From an uncultured Pelagibacteraceae bacterium (GTDB lineage Bacteria > Pseudomonadota > Alphaproteobacteria > Pelagibacterales > Pelagibacteraceae), in assembly GCA_902561075.1 (NCBI GenBank), contig CACEOC010000001.1, forward strand, positions 62,001 to 126,000: DNA of 64,000 bases, given 5' to 3'. How positions within the stretch are numbered: the first letter of the stretch is position 1; each line of letters opens with the position of its first letter. Below, one piece after another: positions 8,312 to 17,181 of this stretch. The notes beneath the pieces are model-generated. The model saw nothing but the letters and a program-made list of their open reading frames with translations. It ran no database searches and had not been told where the DNA came from. Made by a program: the position numbers and the translations under genes.

Positions 8312-8314
8312 AAA

Positions 8315-8776
8315 TTACTCTGTTGTTACCTCTTTTTGAAAATCCTCCAAAGCTGATGATAATGCGTGCCATGAAAGTGTAGCACACTTTACTCTCATAG
8401 GATAATTTTTTACTCCACCTAGACTCATTAATTTTGTTTTTTCGTCCTCTTCGAGCAATTTTGTATCTATATCATCCTTCTCTTTAATCATATCTAAAAA
8501 TTTTTCTATAATCTCTTTTGCATCTTTTTCACTTTTTCCTTTCATAAGATCTGTCATTATTGAGGCTGAAGCCATAGAAATCGCACAACCCTCACCCTCA
8601 AATGATATATCGTTAACTTTTTTATTTTCATCTAATTTTAAAAACAGATGTACTTTGTCACCACATAGGGGATTATGGCCCTTAGCGTCTTTATTAAAGT
8701 TATCAAACTTTCCCAAATTTCTAGGGTTTTTTCCATGATCCAATATGATTTCTTGGTACAATTCTTTTAAATTCAT
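8315..8776 (-). CDS. sufU: SufU/IscU-type Fe-S scaffold or sulfurtransferase
   Basis: A 153-residue SufU-type protein with conserved ligands C38 and D40 (NPLCGD), C64 (GEGCAIS) and C131 (RVKCATLSW). SufU-type proteins accept sulfur from SufS through a zinc site and pass it to SufBCD; here SufU replaces the SufE partner of E. coli. The 18-21 residue insertion before the third cysteine, compared with IscU, fits the SufU subgroup. It overlaps the sufS stop by one base. A shorter paralog with the same ligand set is encoded at 61.1 kb. Confidence 0.92.
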   Translation of the reverse strand: MNLKELYQEIILDHGKNPRNLGKFDNFNKDAKGHNPLCGDKVHLFLKLDENKKVNDISFEGEGCAISMASASIMTDLMKGKSEKDAKEIIEKFLDMIKEKDDIDTKLLEEDEKTKLMSLGGVKNYPMRVKCATLSWHALSSALEDFQKEVTTE

Positions 8777-9993
8777 TATTTATTAAATATCTTTTTACAA
8801 TTATTTATCGATTCATTTAACTTATCAAGATCATCTTTAGAATTATAAACCCCTAAAGAAGCTCTTGCTGAAGCTGTTAAACCCAACTTGTCGTGTAAAA
8901 TTTGACAACAATGATGTCCAGCTCTAATTGCCACACCATCTTCATCCAATATTGTTGCAATATCATGTGGATGTATGCCGTCAATAGTGAAGGACAACAC
9001 CGCACCTTTTTTTCTCGGGTTACCAATTAACTTAACGGAATTATTTTTTCTTAATAATTCCTCTCCATAATTTAGCAAATCATTCTCATGTTTGACTAAA
9101 TTTTCAACACCAATTTTGTTTAGAAAATTTATTGACTCATTAAATGCAATTACTTGCGCAGTGGCCATTGTTCCAGCTTCAAATTTATTTGGTAGTTCGC
9201 CAAAAGAAATATCATCTTTTTTGACTTCATTTATCATTCCTCCCCCTCCTTGATAAGGAGGTAGATCATCTAACCATTTTTTTTTTGCATATAAAACTCC
9301 TAACCCCGTAGGTCCATACATTTTGTGACACGAAATAGCATAAAAATCACAATCTAAATCTTGCATATTCATTTTCATATGAGGAGCACTTTGACATCCA
9401 TCTACTAAAACTGGAATACCTTTTGAATGTGCTAACTCAGTTATTTCTTTAATTGGTAAGATGGCACCTGTTACATTTGATAAATGAGTTATAGCAATTA
9501 TCTTGGTTCTGTTAGTAATTTGCTTTTCTATATCCTCTAAAGAAATATCTCCATGTTCATCGATCTCTGCAAAATTTATTTTAATTCCTTTGTTTTTTCT
9601 TAAATAGTGCCATGGTACATAATTAGAATGATGCTCTAACTCTGTAAGAAGTATTTCGTCACCCTCTTTTAAATACTTTTGACCGAAAGTATTTGCTACT
9701 AAGTTTATTGCCTCTGTTGCACCTTTGGTAAATACAATTTCATTTTTATGTTTTGCATTTATATATTTTTGCACTGCAGATCTAGTATTTTCATATAAAT
9801 TTGTTGCAGCAACAGCTAAATAATGAACACTTCGTCCAACGTTTGAAAACTCTTTAGTATAAAAGTCATAAATTCTATCCACAACTACTAAAGGTTTTTG
9901 CGAGGAGTTGGCACTATCTAGGTAAACTAGATCATTATTTTGTACCTTGTTATTAAAAATAGGAAACTCTTTTTTTATATTTTCAATTTTCAT
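8776..9993 (-). CDS. sufS: Cysteine desulfurase SufS
   Basis: A 405-residue group II cysteine desulfurase, which takes sulfur from cysteine with PLP as cofactor and leaves alanine. The PLP-binding region AISCHKMYGPTGLGVLY holds the Schiff-base lysine, and the short active-site loop AIRAGHHCCQILHDKLG contains the catalytic cysteine. Length and loop match SufS rather than IscS. Its 5' end overlaps sufD by 4 bases and its 3' end overlaps sufU by one base, so the genes are tightly coupled. Confidence 0.96.
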   Translation of the reverse strand: MKIENIKKEFPIFNNKVQNNDLVYLDSANSSQKPLVVVDRIYDFYTKEFSNVGRSVHYLAVAATNLYENTRSAVQKYINAKHKNEIVFTKGATEAINLVANTFGQKYLKEGDEILLTELEHHSNYVPWHYLRKNKGIKINFAEIDEHGDISLEDIEKQITNRTKIIAITHLSNVTGAILPIKEITELAHSKGIPVLVDGCQSAPHMKMNMQDLDCDFYAISCHKMYGPTGLGVLYAKKKWLDDLPPYQGGGGMINEVKKDDISFGELPNKFEAGTMATAQVIAFNESINFLNKIGVENLVKHENDLLNYGEELLRKNNSVKLIGNPRKKGAVLSFTIDGIHPHDIATILDEDGVAIRAGHHCCQILHDKLGLTASARASLGVYNSKDDLDKLNESINNCKKIFNK

Positions 9994-11240
9994 TTTATTT
10001 TCATTAAATCTTTAATTATTTCTTTAACACCGCTGTCTGTAACTTTTTCAATTACCTCTAAAAAAAAACCGTCTATAAGAATTTTCTTTGCCTGATTTTT
10101 TGAAACACCTCTAGTCATTAGGTAGAAGATTTTATTTTCATCAAGATTACCTGATGATGAGCCGTGTGAACATTTTACGTCATCTGCATAAATTTCTAAT
10201 TCTGGTTTTCCGTTGAATTCTGTTCCATCATTAAGAAGTATTGCTTTGCTAAGCTGGTACCCATTTGTTTTTTGAGCAACAGAATCTACATATATTTTGC
10301 CTTGGTAAGTAGCTTTCGATTGGTCTTTCAATGAACATTTAACAAGTTGATAACTTTTAGTATGTTCAGATGAGTGATTAATTTTAGTTTTGATTTCATG
10401 TTGTTTTAATCCATCTAAAGCGACTATTCCATTAACAAAAGCTGAACTATAGTTTTCTTTTAAATTACATTCGATCTCATTTTTTGAAAACTGTGAGCCT
10501 TTTGAGAGTATAAAGTTTTCTGACATACTATTTTTATATAAATCGATTTCAGTTTTTGAATAAAATAAGTTAGAATTTTCATTTATATCAATTTTATAAT
10601 TTTTCAAGACTGAGCCTTCATGCAGCAAAAATTTATTATTTATGTTATAAAAATTTTTATTAGATTTGTTTAAATTAAAATCTAAAATACTCATGCAAGA
10701 ATTTTTCTCCATAACAATATCAAACCTTTGATTTAAAACTGTGCTTTCGATATCCGATGAAGTATAATTTATATAAATTATTGGCTTACTAAATTTATAA
10801 TTTTCTTTAATAACTAATTTAATATAGTCTAGATACAGAGCCCTATTTAAAGAATCAAGTGATGAATTTAAATTGGTATTTAAAAAATTGGGTTCTCTAA
10901 CTATTTCAAATTTTTTTTTATCCTCATAATTTAAAGCAACGTCAATAATTATACCGTTCGATGAAATAATATAATTATTTTCTAATAAATCTTTGGAGAT
11001 ACTTTTAATGATTTCATATTTATCTTTTTTTTTGATTATTAAAGAATTAAAGAATTTTAAATTTGGTATTTTTGATGAAATAATATTGTTTAAATCATTA
11101 AATTTCCAATCTTCAATTTTTTTGGATGGAAAACCCTTTTTATTAAAATCTAACAAAGATTGACTCCTAGTTTTAACTTGCTCTTTATTTAGATCAAGAA
11201 CACTAGTAAATTTTTCTAAGTTAATGTTGTTATTTTTCAT
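9990..11240 (-). CDS. sufD: SufD, Fe-S assembly scaffold subunit
   Basis: A 416-residue SufD homolog. The conserved C-terminal half is clear: GKIYVDSVAQKTNGYQ, DDVKCSHGSSSGNLDE and FYLMTRGVSKNQAKKIL. The N-terminal half is divergent and Asn/Lys-rich, typical for this AT-rich genome. SufD pairs with SufB and SufC to form the SufBC2D scaffold; the histidine of KCSHGS corresponds to the SufD residue that takes part in cluster formation. It overlaps sufC by one base and sufS by four. Confidence 0.94.
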   Translation of the reverse strand: MKNNNINLEKFTSVLDLNKEQVKTRSQSLLDFNKKGFPSKKIEDWKFNDLNNIISSKIPNLKFFNSLIIKKKDKYEIIKSISKDLLENNYIISSNGIIIDVALNYEDKKKFEIVREPNFLNTNLNSSLDSLNRALYLDYIKLVIKENYKFSKPIIYINYTSSDIESTVLNQRFDIVMEKNSCMSILDFNLNKSNKNFYNINNKFLLHEGSVLKNYKIDINENSNLFYSKTEIDLYKNSMSENFILSKGSQFSKNEIECNLKENYSSAFVNGIVALDGLKQHEIKTKINHSSEHTKSYQLVKCSLKDQSKATYQGKIYVDSVAQKTNGYQLSKAILLNDGTEFNGKPELEIYADDVKCSHGSSSGNLDENKIFYLMTRGVSKNQAKKILIDGFFLEVIEKVTDSGVKEIIKDLMKIK

Positions 11241-11974
11241 TAATTTATTCCCTCATATCCTTTCTTTTCCAGTTCGATAGCTAGTTCAAAATTGCCAGAC
11301 TTTATTATTTTTCCATTTTTTAATACATGAACGAAATCTGGTTTTATATAGTTTAATAGTCTTTGATAATGAGTGATTATTAAAAAAGAATTTTTTTTGT
11401 TTCTTAGTGAATTAACACCATCAGAAACAACTTTCAAAGCATCAATATCTAAACCAGAGTCGGTCTCGTCTAAAATAGAGAGCCTTGGCTCTAATATAGA
11501 CATTTGCAAGATTTCGTTTTTTTTTTTCTCACCTCCAGAGAAGCCGACATTCAATTGTCTATTTAAATTTTTTTCTTCAAATTTTAATTTCTTAGCTTTT
11601 TCTTTTACTAACTTGAGAAATTCTAAAGCATCATATTCTTTTTCACCTTTAGCCTTTCTTATTGCGTTGACTGAGGTTTTTAAAAAGTTGTTGTTATTAA
11701 CACCAGGTATTTCTAATGGATATTGAAATGCTAAAAAAAGTCCTTTATGTGCTCTTTCTTCAATTTCTAAATTTAATAGATTATCTTTTTCATAAAATAC
11801 CTCTCCAGTTGTTTCATAACCTTTTTTTCCTGATAGTATATTAGATAGCGTGCTTTTGCCTGACCCATTAGGACCCATTAGAGCATGAACCTCTCCTGGA
11901 TTAATTTTTAAGCTTAGCCCAGTAAGAATACTTTTATCATCGACTTTTGCAGTTAAATTTTTAATTTCTAACAT
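11240..11974 (-). CDS. sufC: SufC, Fe-S assembly ATPase
   Basis: A 244-residue ABC-type ATPase with Walker A GPNGSGKSTLSN, signature FSGGEKKKNEI, Walker B LSILDETDSGLD and the H-loop histidine in LIITHYQRLLNY, all in SufC-specific form. It is not a transporter: SufC dimerises within SufBC2D and drives conformational change for cluster assembly. It overlaps sufB and sufD by one base each. Confidence 0.97.
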   Translation of the reverse strand: MLEIKNLTAKVDDKSILTGLSLKINPGEVHALMGPNGSGKSTLSNILSGKKGYETTGEVFYEKDNLLNLEIEERAHKGLFLAFQYPLEIPGVNNNNFLKTSVNAIRKAKGEKEYDALEFLKLVKEKAKKLKFEEKNLNRQLNVGFSGGEKKKNEILQMSILEPRLSILDETDSGLDIDALKVVSDGVNSLRNKKNSFLIITHYQRLLNYIKPDFVHVLKNGKIIKSGNFELAIELEKKGYEGIN

Positions 11975-13410
11975 TAGCCCACGCTTCCTTCTAGGCTTAT
12001 TCCAACAAGTTTTTGAGCTTCAACAGCAAATTCCATTGGCAATTGTTGAAGTACCTCTTTACAAAAACCATTAACAATTAAGCTAACAGCCTCTTCTGAA
12101 TTTAGACCTCTTTGTTGACAATAAAATAACTGATCCTCGCTTATTTTTGAAGTAGTAGCCTCATGTGCAATATTCGAGTCCGAATTTTTATTTTTTATAT
12201 ACGGTATTGTATGCGCACCGCATTTATTCCCCATCAATAAAGAGTCACATTGAGTATAGTTTTGTGCATTTTTTGCCTTTGGAAAGATGTCTACTAACCC
12301 TCTATAAGTGTTATCTGCAAAACCAGCTGATATTCCTTTTGATATAATTTTACTTTTAGTATTTTTTCCTAAATGTATCATTTTAGTTCCTGTGTCCGCT
12401 TTTTGATGATTGTTAGTAATAGCTATAGAATAAAACTCTCCCACAGAATTATCTCCTTTTAATATACAACTTGGATATTTCCATGTGATTGCTGATCCTG
12501 TCTCAACCTGAGTCCATGATATCTTTGAATTTTTTTCTTTGCACAAACCTCTTTTTGTTACAAAGTTATATATACCCCCTTTACCATCTTCATCGCCAGG
12601 ATACCAGTTTTGAACAGTTGAATATTTTATTTCAGCACCCTCTAGAGCGACTAACTCAACATTCGCCGCATGTAATTGATTTTCATCTCTCATTGGAGCA
12701 GTACAACCTTCTAAATAACTCACGTAACTATTTTTGTCTGCAATTATTAATGTTCTTTCAAATTGTCCTGTTTGTGATGCATTTATTCTAAAATATGTTG
12801 ATAATTCCATCGGACATCTAACTCCCTCAGGTATGTAGACAAATGAACCATCTGTGAATACTGCTGAATTTAATGTTGCAAAGTAGTGGTCATTGATAGG
12901 TATTACCGATCCAAGATATTTTTTTACTAACTCGGGGTGCTTTTGAATTGCTTCAGATATAGAACAGAAAATTACTCCAACCTCATTCAATTTATCTTTA
13001 AATGTTGTTGCTACAGATACTGAGTCGAATACTGCATCCACCGCTATACCACTTAATCTTTTTTGTTCATCAAGAGGAATTCCTAATTTTTTATATGTCT
13101 CTATTAATTTTGGATCTACCTCATCTAAACTTTTTGGTTTATCTTTAGCTGTCTTAGGTGCTGAATAATAATACAAGTCCTGATAATCTATTTTAGGGTA
13201 TTTAGGTTTTTGCCAATTTGGTTCTTTCATCTTCTGCAATCTTTCAAAGGCTTTCATTCTCCAATTTAACATCCACTCCGGTTCATTTTTTATTTTTGAA
13301 ATAAACTCAATTGTTTTTTTTGTTAAACCTTTTGGGGATTTAATATTTTCAATATCGGTAGTAAAACCGTATTTGTATTCTTTTAATTTATCTATTTCTT
13401 TTTCTCTCAT
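11974..13410 (-). CDS. sufB: SufB, Fe-S assembly scaffold subunit
   Basis: A 478-residue SufB, close to the usual ~480-495. Recognisable blocks are [36 protein letters not shown] and the C-terminal [19 protein letters not shown]. The invariant cysteine in [15 protein letters not shown] corresponds to the SufB residue on which clusters are built. It is the first enzyme gene of the operon, overlapping the Rrf2 regulator stop by one base. Confidence 0.97.
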   Translation of the reverse strand: MREKEIDKLKEYKYGFTTDIENIKSPKGLTKKTIEFISKIKNEPEWMLNWRMKAFERLQKMKEPNWQKPKYPKIDYQDLYYYSAPKTAKDKPKSLDEVDPKLIETYKKLGIPLDEQKRLSGIAVDAVFDSVSVATTFKDKLNEVGVIFCSISEAIQKHPELVKKYLGSVIPINDHYFATLNSAVFTDGSFVYIPEGVRCPMELSTYFRINASQTGQFERTLIIADKNSYVSYLEGCTAPMRDENQLHAANVELVALEGAEIKYSTVQNWYPGDEDGKGGIYNFVTKRGLCKEKNSKISWTQVETGSAITWKYPSCILKGDNSVGEFYSIAITNNHQKADTGTKMIHLGKNTKSKIISKGISAGFADNTYRGLVDIFPKAKNAQNYTQCDSLLMGNKCGAHTIPYIKNKNSDSNIAHEATTSKISEDQLFYCQQRGLNSEEAVSLIVNGFCKEVLQQLPMEFAVEAQKLVGISLEGSVG

Positions 13411-13838
13411 TACAATCTTTTTTCTAAATCGTTTTTATGTGCTAAATCGCTTAAAAGTTTTTTTTCAAAAAATGAATTTATATGTCCGTCTAACTCGTCC
13501 CAAAGTTTGTGTGTATTACACTTAATTGATTTACCATTGCATCCTTTTTTCAAATGCTTAATACATCTAACAGTTTTTACATTTTCATCCACAGCTGATA
13601 AAATTTCTGATAATCTAATATCAGATGCTTTTCTACTAAGTCTATACCCCCCTTTTTTACCTCTAATACTTTCTACAATCTTATACTTTCTTAATTTTAA
13701 AAAAATTTGTTCGAGATAAAGTAATGATATATTTTGTCTTAAAGAAATATCTCTTAATGATACTGGGCCATTTTTATAATACAGCGTAAGATCAGTAAGA
13801 GCCATTACTGCATATCTTCCTTTACTTGTTAGCTTCAT
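13410..13838 (-). CDS. Rrf2-family Fe-S-sensing regulator (IscR/SufR-like)
   Basis: A 142-residue Rrf2 regulator with an N-terminal winged helix ([17 protein letters not shown] to about residue 70) and a cysteine cluster C92, C100, C107 with H110. E. coli IscR binds [2Fe-2S] through C92, C98, C104 and H107; here the Cys-Cys spacings are two and one residues longer. It probably represses its own SUF operon when clusters are plentiful. It is the first gene of the operon, overlaps sufB by one base, and sits just after a promoter with a dyad at its -35 box. The family is certain; the cluster type is inferred. Confidence 0.92.
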   Translation of the reverse strand: MKLTSKGRYAVMALTDLTLYYKNGPVSLRDISLRQNISLLYLEQIFLKLRKYKIVESIRGKKGGYRLSRKASDIRLSEILSAVDENVKTVRCIKHLKKGCNGKSIKCNTHKLWDELDGHINSFFEKKLLSDLAHKNDLEKRL

Positions 13839-13861
13839 AAATTCAATTAATTTGCGGTTAA

Positions 13862-13889
13862 TTTATATATTCCCGACTTATTTAGTCAA
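13862..13889 (-). promoter_or_regulatory. Promoter of the SUF operon with overlapping dyad
   Basis: On the minus strand a -35 TTGACT (13889-13884) and -10 TATAAA (13867-13862) are 16 bases apart, placing the transcript start about 17 bases before the regulator ATG. The dyad GACT-AAATA-AGTC (13875-13887) overlaps the -35 box and is a good candidate operator for the Rrf2 regulator. The sequence match is direct; binding is inferred. Confidence 0.55.
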
Positions 13890-13914
13890 CTATAAGCATT
13901 TTTAAACTTGCAAT

Positions 13915-13964
13915 TTGTCACTCTGTTTTGATAGAAAAAAGTAATTTTTTTTTGAGAGTGATAA
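13915..13964 (+). promoter_or_regulatory. Long hairpin in the leader of the alpha/beta hydrolase gene
   Basis: TTGTCACTCT (13915-13924) pairs with AGAGTGATAA (13955-13964) with one G-U pair, and inside the loop an A run can pair with an 8-T run. The structure ends 12 bases before the hydrolase ATG. It could modulate transcription or translation of that gene; the role is unknown. Confidence 0.35.
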
Positions 13965-13976
13965 TCAGTTTCATTT

Positions 13977-14633
13977 ATGGAAAGCAAAGTTTCAGAAATA
14001 TTTATTCCCGGACCAGCTGGTCGTCTGGAGGCTAAATATTTTAAAAGTAAAAAAGGTACCTCGCCAATAGCTTTAATTTTACATCCACATCCACAATACG
14101 GGGGTACTATGAATAACAAAGTTATAGTTGATACATTTAATACATTTAAGGACAATAATTTTTCTGTTTGTAGAGTAAATTTTAGAGGTGTAGGGAAAAG
14201 TGACGGTGAATTTGATAATGGTCAGGGAGAACTAGCAGATGCGGCTGCAGCATTAGATTGGTTAGAGAGAGAAAATTTTGATAATTCACAGTGTTGGATA
14301 GCTGGGTTTTCTTTTGGATCTTTAATAGCAATGCAATTGTTAATGAGAAGACCAGAAATTAATAGATTCGTTGCTATATCTCCTCAACCAAATGTTTATG
14401 ATTTTTCGTTTTTATCACCTTGCCCTACTTCTGGAATTATTATTTATGGAAAAAAAGATGAGCTTGTTCCATATGCCAATGTTAATGAATTAAATAAAAG
14501 ACTAAATTCTCAAAAAGGAATAAACATAGATTTTCAAACTGTGAATGATGCAAATCATTTTTTTTCAAAAGCAGACATAGATTTATCAAAGGTATTAAAT
14601 AAATATATTAAAAAAGAGACTGCTTTATATTAA
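13977..14633 (+). CDS. Alpha/beta hydrolase (COG2945-like)
   Basis: A 218-residue alpha/beta hydrolase with the nucleophile elbow GFSFGS (serine near residue 110), the oxyanion-region HPHPQYGGTMNN, an acid in IIYGKKDELVP and a C-terminal histidine in DANHFF. The lengths and the HPHPxxGGxMxN block match the COG2945 group of small cytosolic hydrolases, whose substrates are mostly unknown. It is divergent from the SUF operon and its stop overlaps the convergent anmK stop region by 4 bases. There is no signal peptide. Confidence 0.85.
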   Translation: MESKVSEIFIPGPAGRLEAKYFKSKKGTSPIALILHPHPQYGGTMNNKVIVDTFNTFKDNNFSVCRVNFRGVGKSDGEFDNGQGELADAAAALDWLERENFDNSQCWIAGFSFGSLIAMQLLMRRPEINRFVAISPQPNVYDFSFLSPCPTSGIIIYGKKDELVPYANVNELNKRLNSQKGINIDFQTVNDANHFFSKADIDLSKVLNKYIKKETALY

Positions 14634-15904
14634 AAATTTTTTACAATTAATCCTCCTGTTGAAGCTTTTTTGCAGCCCGTTGTCTGAGGAAAAGAAATAG
14701 GTAATTTTAATTTTGATCTAATTGCAAGATAAGCAAAAGCTTGGGACTCTATGAAGTCTCCGTTATATTGACCAAACTTTGGTGTGATTTCTTCTATTAA
14801 TAATAATTTCTTGTTTATTTTTTTGGACAAAGTTTTTCTCAAAAAATAGTTTTTTCTTCCACCACCACATAAAACTATATTGATCTTATCTCTTATTTTG
14901 TGGTCTTTATAAGATGAAATAATTGTATTAATAAATCTAGCAAGTATAGATGTGGTATACTCTGTTAAGGTTGCGGCACCATCTTCCGTGCTAAGTCCTT
15001 TTACAAAGTTTAAATCAAATTCATGTAAACCAAATGATCTTTGGGAATTAAATATTTCTGTAAAGTTATTATTCTTAATTTTACTAATTAAATTTTGTTT
15101 AATAAAATATTTTTCTAAAGCCCTAGAAAGTATTTCATTTTCAACTTTTCCTTTTGCAGCTATTTCACCATCAAAATCAAAATCATTTGAAGTCTTTTTT
15201 TTAATCCATTCATCTATTAAACAATTACCAGGTCCTATGTCACAAGCTAAAGAAATTTTTTTTTGATTTTGAAGAATAGTTAAATTTGTTATGCCTCCTA
15301 AATTTAATATAAATATTGGAAATTCCAAATAAGGTTTTTTGAAAATTAGTTGATGATAAATTGGTGTTAATGGTGCTCCTTCTCCATCATTTTTAATATC
15401 ATTTGATCTAAAGTCATATACAACTGTTTTCTTTGTTAACTTAGATAACATTCTTCCATTGCCAATTTGTTTTGTTAATTTACTTTTAGCGTCATGAAAA
15501 ATAGTCTGGCCATGAAATCCGATTAAATTGATGTCTACATTTTTTAATTCCTCAATGTTGTCAGATTCTATAATATCTTTTTGACTATGTGATATCTCTT
15601 GATTTATTCTAAAAAAGTCTAGATCTTTAATTATATTTTGGTAAGCAAAATTATGAGCAAATGTAATTTTCTCCTCTAAATAATTTATTCTTTTTTGATA
15701 TTTTGTTAAGTCTTCTGGATTTATAATAATTTTTTTTAACTCATTCAATTCATCTTTAATATGTGGGGAGATTGACTTATAAGAATAATACCTATTAATA
15801 ACTTTAGAAATGTAGTCATAACCATCAGATTTTATTATAGAAACATCAATACCATCTCCAGATGTACCACTCATAAACCCTAAGGAAGTATAGATTTTTT
15901 TCAT
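14630..15904 (-). CDS. anmK: Anhydro-N-acetylmuramic acid kinase
   Basis: A 424-residue protein of the AnmK family, which converts 1,6-anhydro-MurNAc released from peptidoglycan to MurNAc-6-phosphate. Signatures are FMSGTSGDGIDVSI at the N-terminus, IGFHGQTIFHD, VYDFRSNDI, GEGAPLTPIYH and NLGGITNLT, followed by CDIGPGNCLIDEW. It is longer than the ~370-residue E. coli enzyme because of Lys/Asn-rich insertions near residues 60-110. No murQ is seen nearby. The 3' end overlaps the convergent hydrolase gene by 4 bases. Confidence 0.93.
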   Translation of the reverse strand: MKKIYTSLGFMSGTSGDGIDVSIIKSDGYDYISKVINRYYSYKSISPHIKDELNELKKIIINPEDLTKYQKRINYLEEKITFAHNFAYQNIIKDLDFFRINQEISHSQKDIIESDNIEELKNVDINLIGFHGQTIFHDAKSKLTKQIGNGRMLSKLTKKTVVYDFRSNDIKNDGEGAPLTPIYHQLIFKKPYLEFPIFILNLGGITNLTILQNQKKISLACDIGPGNCLIDEWIKKKTSNDFDFDGEIAAKGKVENEILSRALEKYFIKQNLISKIKNNNFTEIFNSQRSFGLHEFDLNFVKGLSTEDGAATLTEYTTSILARFINTIISSYKDHKIRDKINIVLCGGGRKNYFLRKTLSKKINKKLLLIEEITPKFGQYNGDFIESQAFAYLAIRSKLKLPISFPQTTGCKKASTGGLIVKNF

Positions 15905-15951
15905 TCTTATTTTTTTTTATTAAAATTTGTATATTGTAGAATTATAGACTT

Positions 15952-17181
15952 ATGAATAAATTTTTAAAAGAATTTAAAGATAGAGGCTATTTTTATCAAT
16001 GTACTAGCGAGAATGAATTATCTAATTTATTAGATAGCAAAAGTATAAATGCTTACATAGGATTTGATAGTACAGCACCAAGCCTGCATGTAGGAAGTTT
16101 ATTGCAAATAATGTGCTTAAGATTGTTACAAAAGCATGGACATAGACCAATAGTTCTTCTTGGAGGTGGAACGACTAGAATAGGTGATCCTTCGGGCAAA
16201 GAGGAAACCAGAAAAATACTATCAGAAAAAGAAATTGAGAATAATATAAAAAATATAAAAAAAGTATTTAATAGTTTTCTTGAAACAACAAATCCAAAAC
16301 TAAAACCAATCTATGTTAACAATTATGATTGGTTAGGGAAACTTAACTATATTAACTTTTTAAGAGAAATAGGAAAACATTTTACAATAAATAAAATGCT
16401 TAGTTTTGAAAGTGTCAAACTAAGATTAGATAGAGAACAGTCTTTAAGCTATATGGAATTTAATTATATGATTTTACAAGCTTATGATTTTTTAGAACTA
16501 AATAAAAAAAAAGAATGTCTTTTACAAATAGGAGGGTCTGATCAATGGGGAAATATTGTTAATGGTGTTGATTTAATTAAAAGACATTCATCAAATCAAG
16601 TTTTTGGTTTAACAACACCTCTAATAACTTTATCCTCTGGATTAAAAATGGGTAAAACTGAGAAAGGGGCTATATGGTTGGATTCAAAATTTTTACCAGC
16701 CTATGAATACTGGCAGTTCTGGAGAAATACTAATGATGAAGATGTAATACGATTTTTAAAAATGTTTACAGATTTGGATACTGATTTAATTGATAATAAA
16801 AAAGACGAAAATATTAATGATCTTAAAATACTACTAGCTAACGAAACAACATCGATGCTTCATGGGAACAAAGCTGCTTTAATTGCAGAAAAAACTGCAA
16901 GAGATACATTTGAAAAAGGAAATATTGGAAAAAATTTACCTTCTGTAAATTTATCGAAAGGAACTTTAAAAAATGGGGTAAATATTTTAGATTTTATAGT
17001 AAGCACCAAACTTTTAATTTCAAAAAGTGAGGCTAGGAGAGTAATTAAAAATAGAGGAATAAAAATTAATAATTCAGTTGTTGATGATGATAAATTGAAT
17101 GTAGATTTAAGTTTCTTCGTAAACAATATATGTAAAATTTCTTTTGGAAAAAAGAAACATCTAGTAGTTAAATTAATTTAA
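15952..17181 (+). CDS. tyrS: Tyrosyl-tRNA synthetase
   Basis: A 409-residue class I synthetase charging tRNA-Tyr. The HIGH-type motif appears as SLHVGSLLQ after YIGFDSTAPS, followed by GGGTTRIGDPSGK, and the KMSKS-type loop as LKMGKTEKG, the form usual for bacterial TyrRS. The C-terminal S4 RNA-binding domain is visible (LISKSEARRVIKNRGIKINN). The ATG at 15952 lies in a 47-base gap to the divergent anmK. The stop overlaps the convergent AsmA-like gene by 4 bases. Confidence 0.97.
   Translation: MNKFLKEFKDRGYFYQCTSENELSNLLDSKSINAYIGFDSTAPSLHVGSLLQIMCLRLLQKHGHRPIVLLGGGTTRIGDPSGKEETRKILSEKEIENNIKNIKKVFNSFLETTNPKLKPIYVNNYDWLGKLNYINFLREIGKHFTINKMLSFESVKLRLDREQSLSYMEFNYMILQAYDFLELNKKKECLLQIGGSDQWGNIVNGVDLIKRHSSNQVFGLTTPLITLSSGLKMGKTEKGAIWLDSKFLPAYEYWQFWRNTNDEDVIRFLKMFTDLDTDLIDNKKDENINDLKILLANETTSMLHGNKAALIAEKTARDTFEKGNIGKNLPSVNLSKGTLKNGVNILDFIVSTKLLISKSEARRVIKNRGIKINNSVVDDDKLNVDLSFFVNNICKISFGKKKHLVVKLI

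Noticed and set aside
16951-17126. Possible loss of the KMSKS loop in TyrRS
   Set aside because: The loop is present upstream as LKMGKTEKG, the normal TyrRS form; the C-terminal region is an S4 domain.
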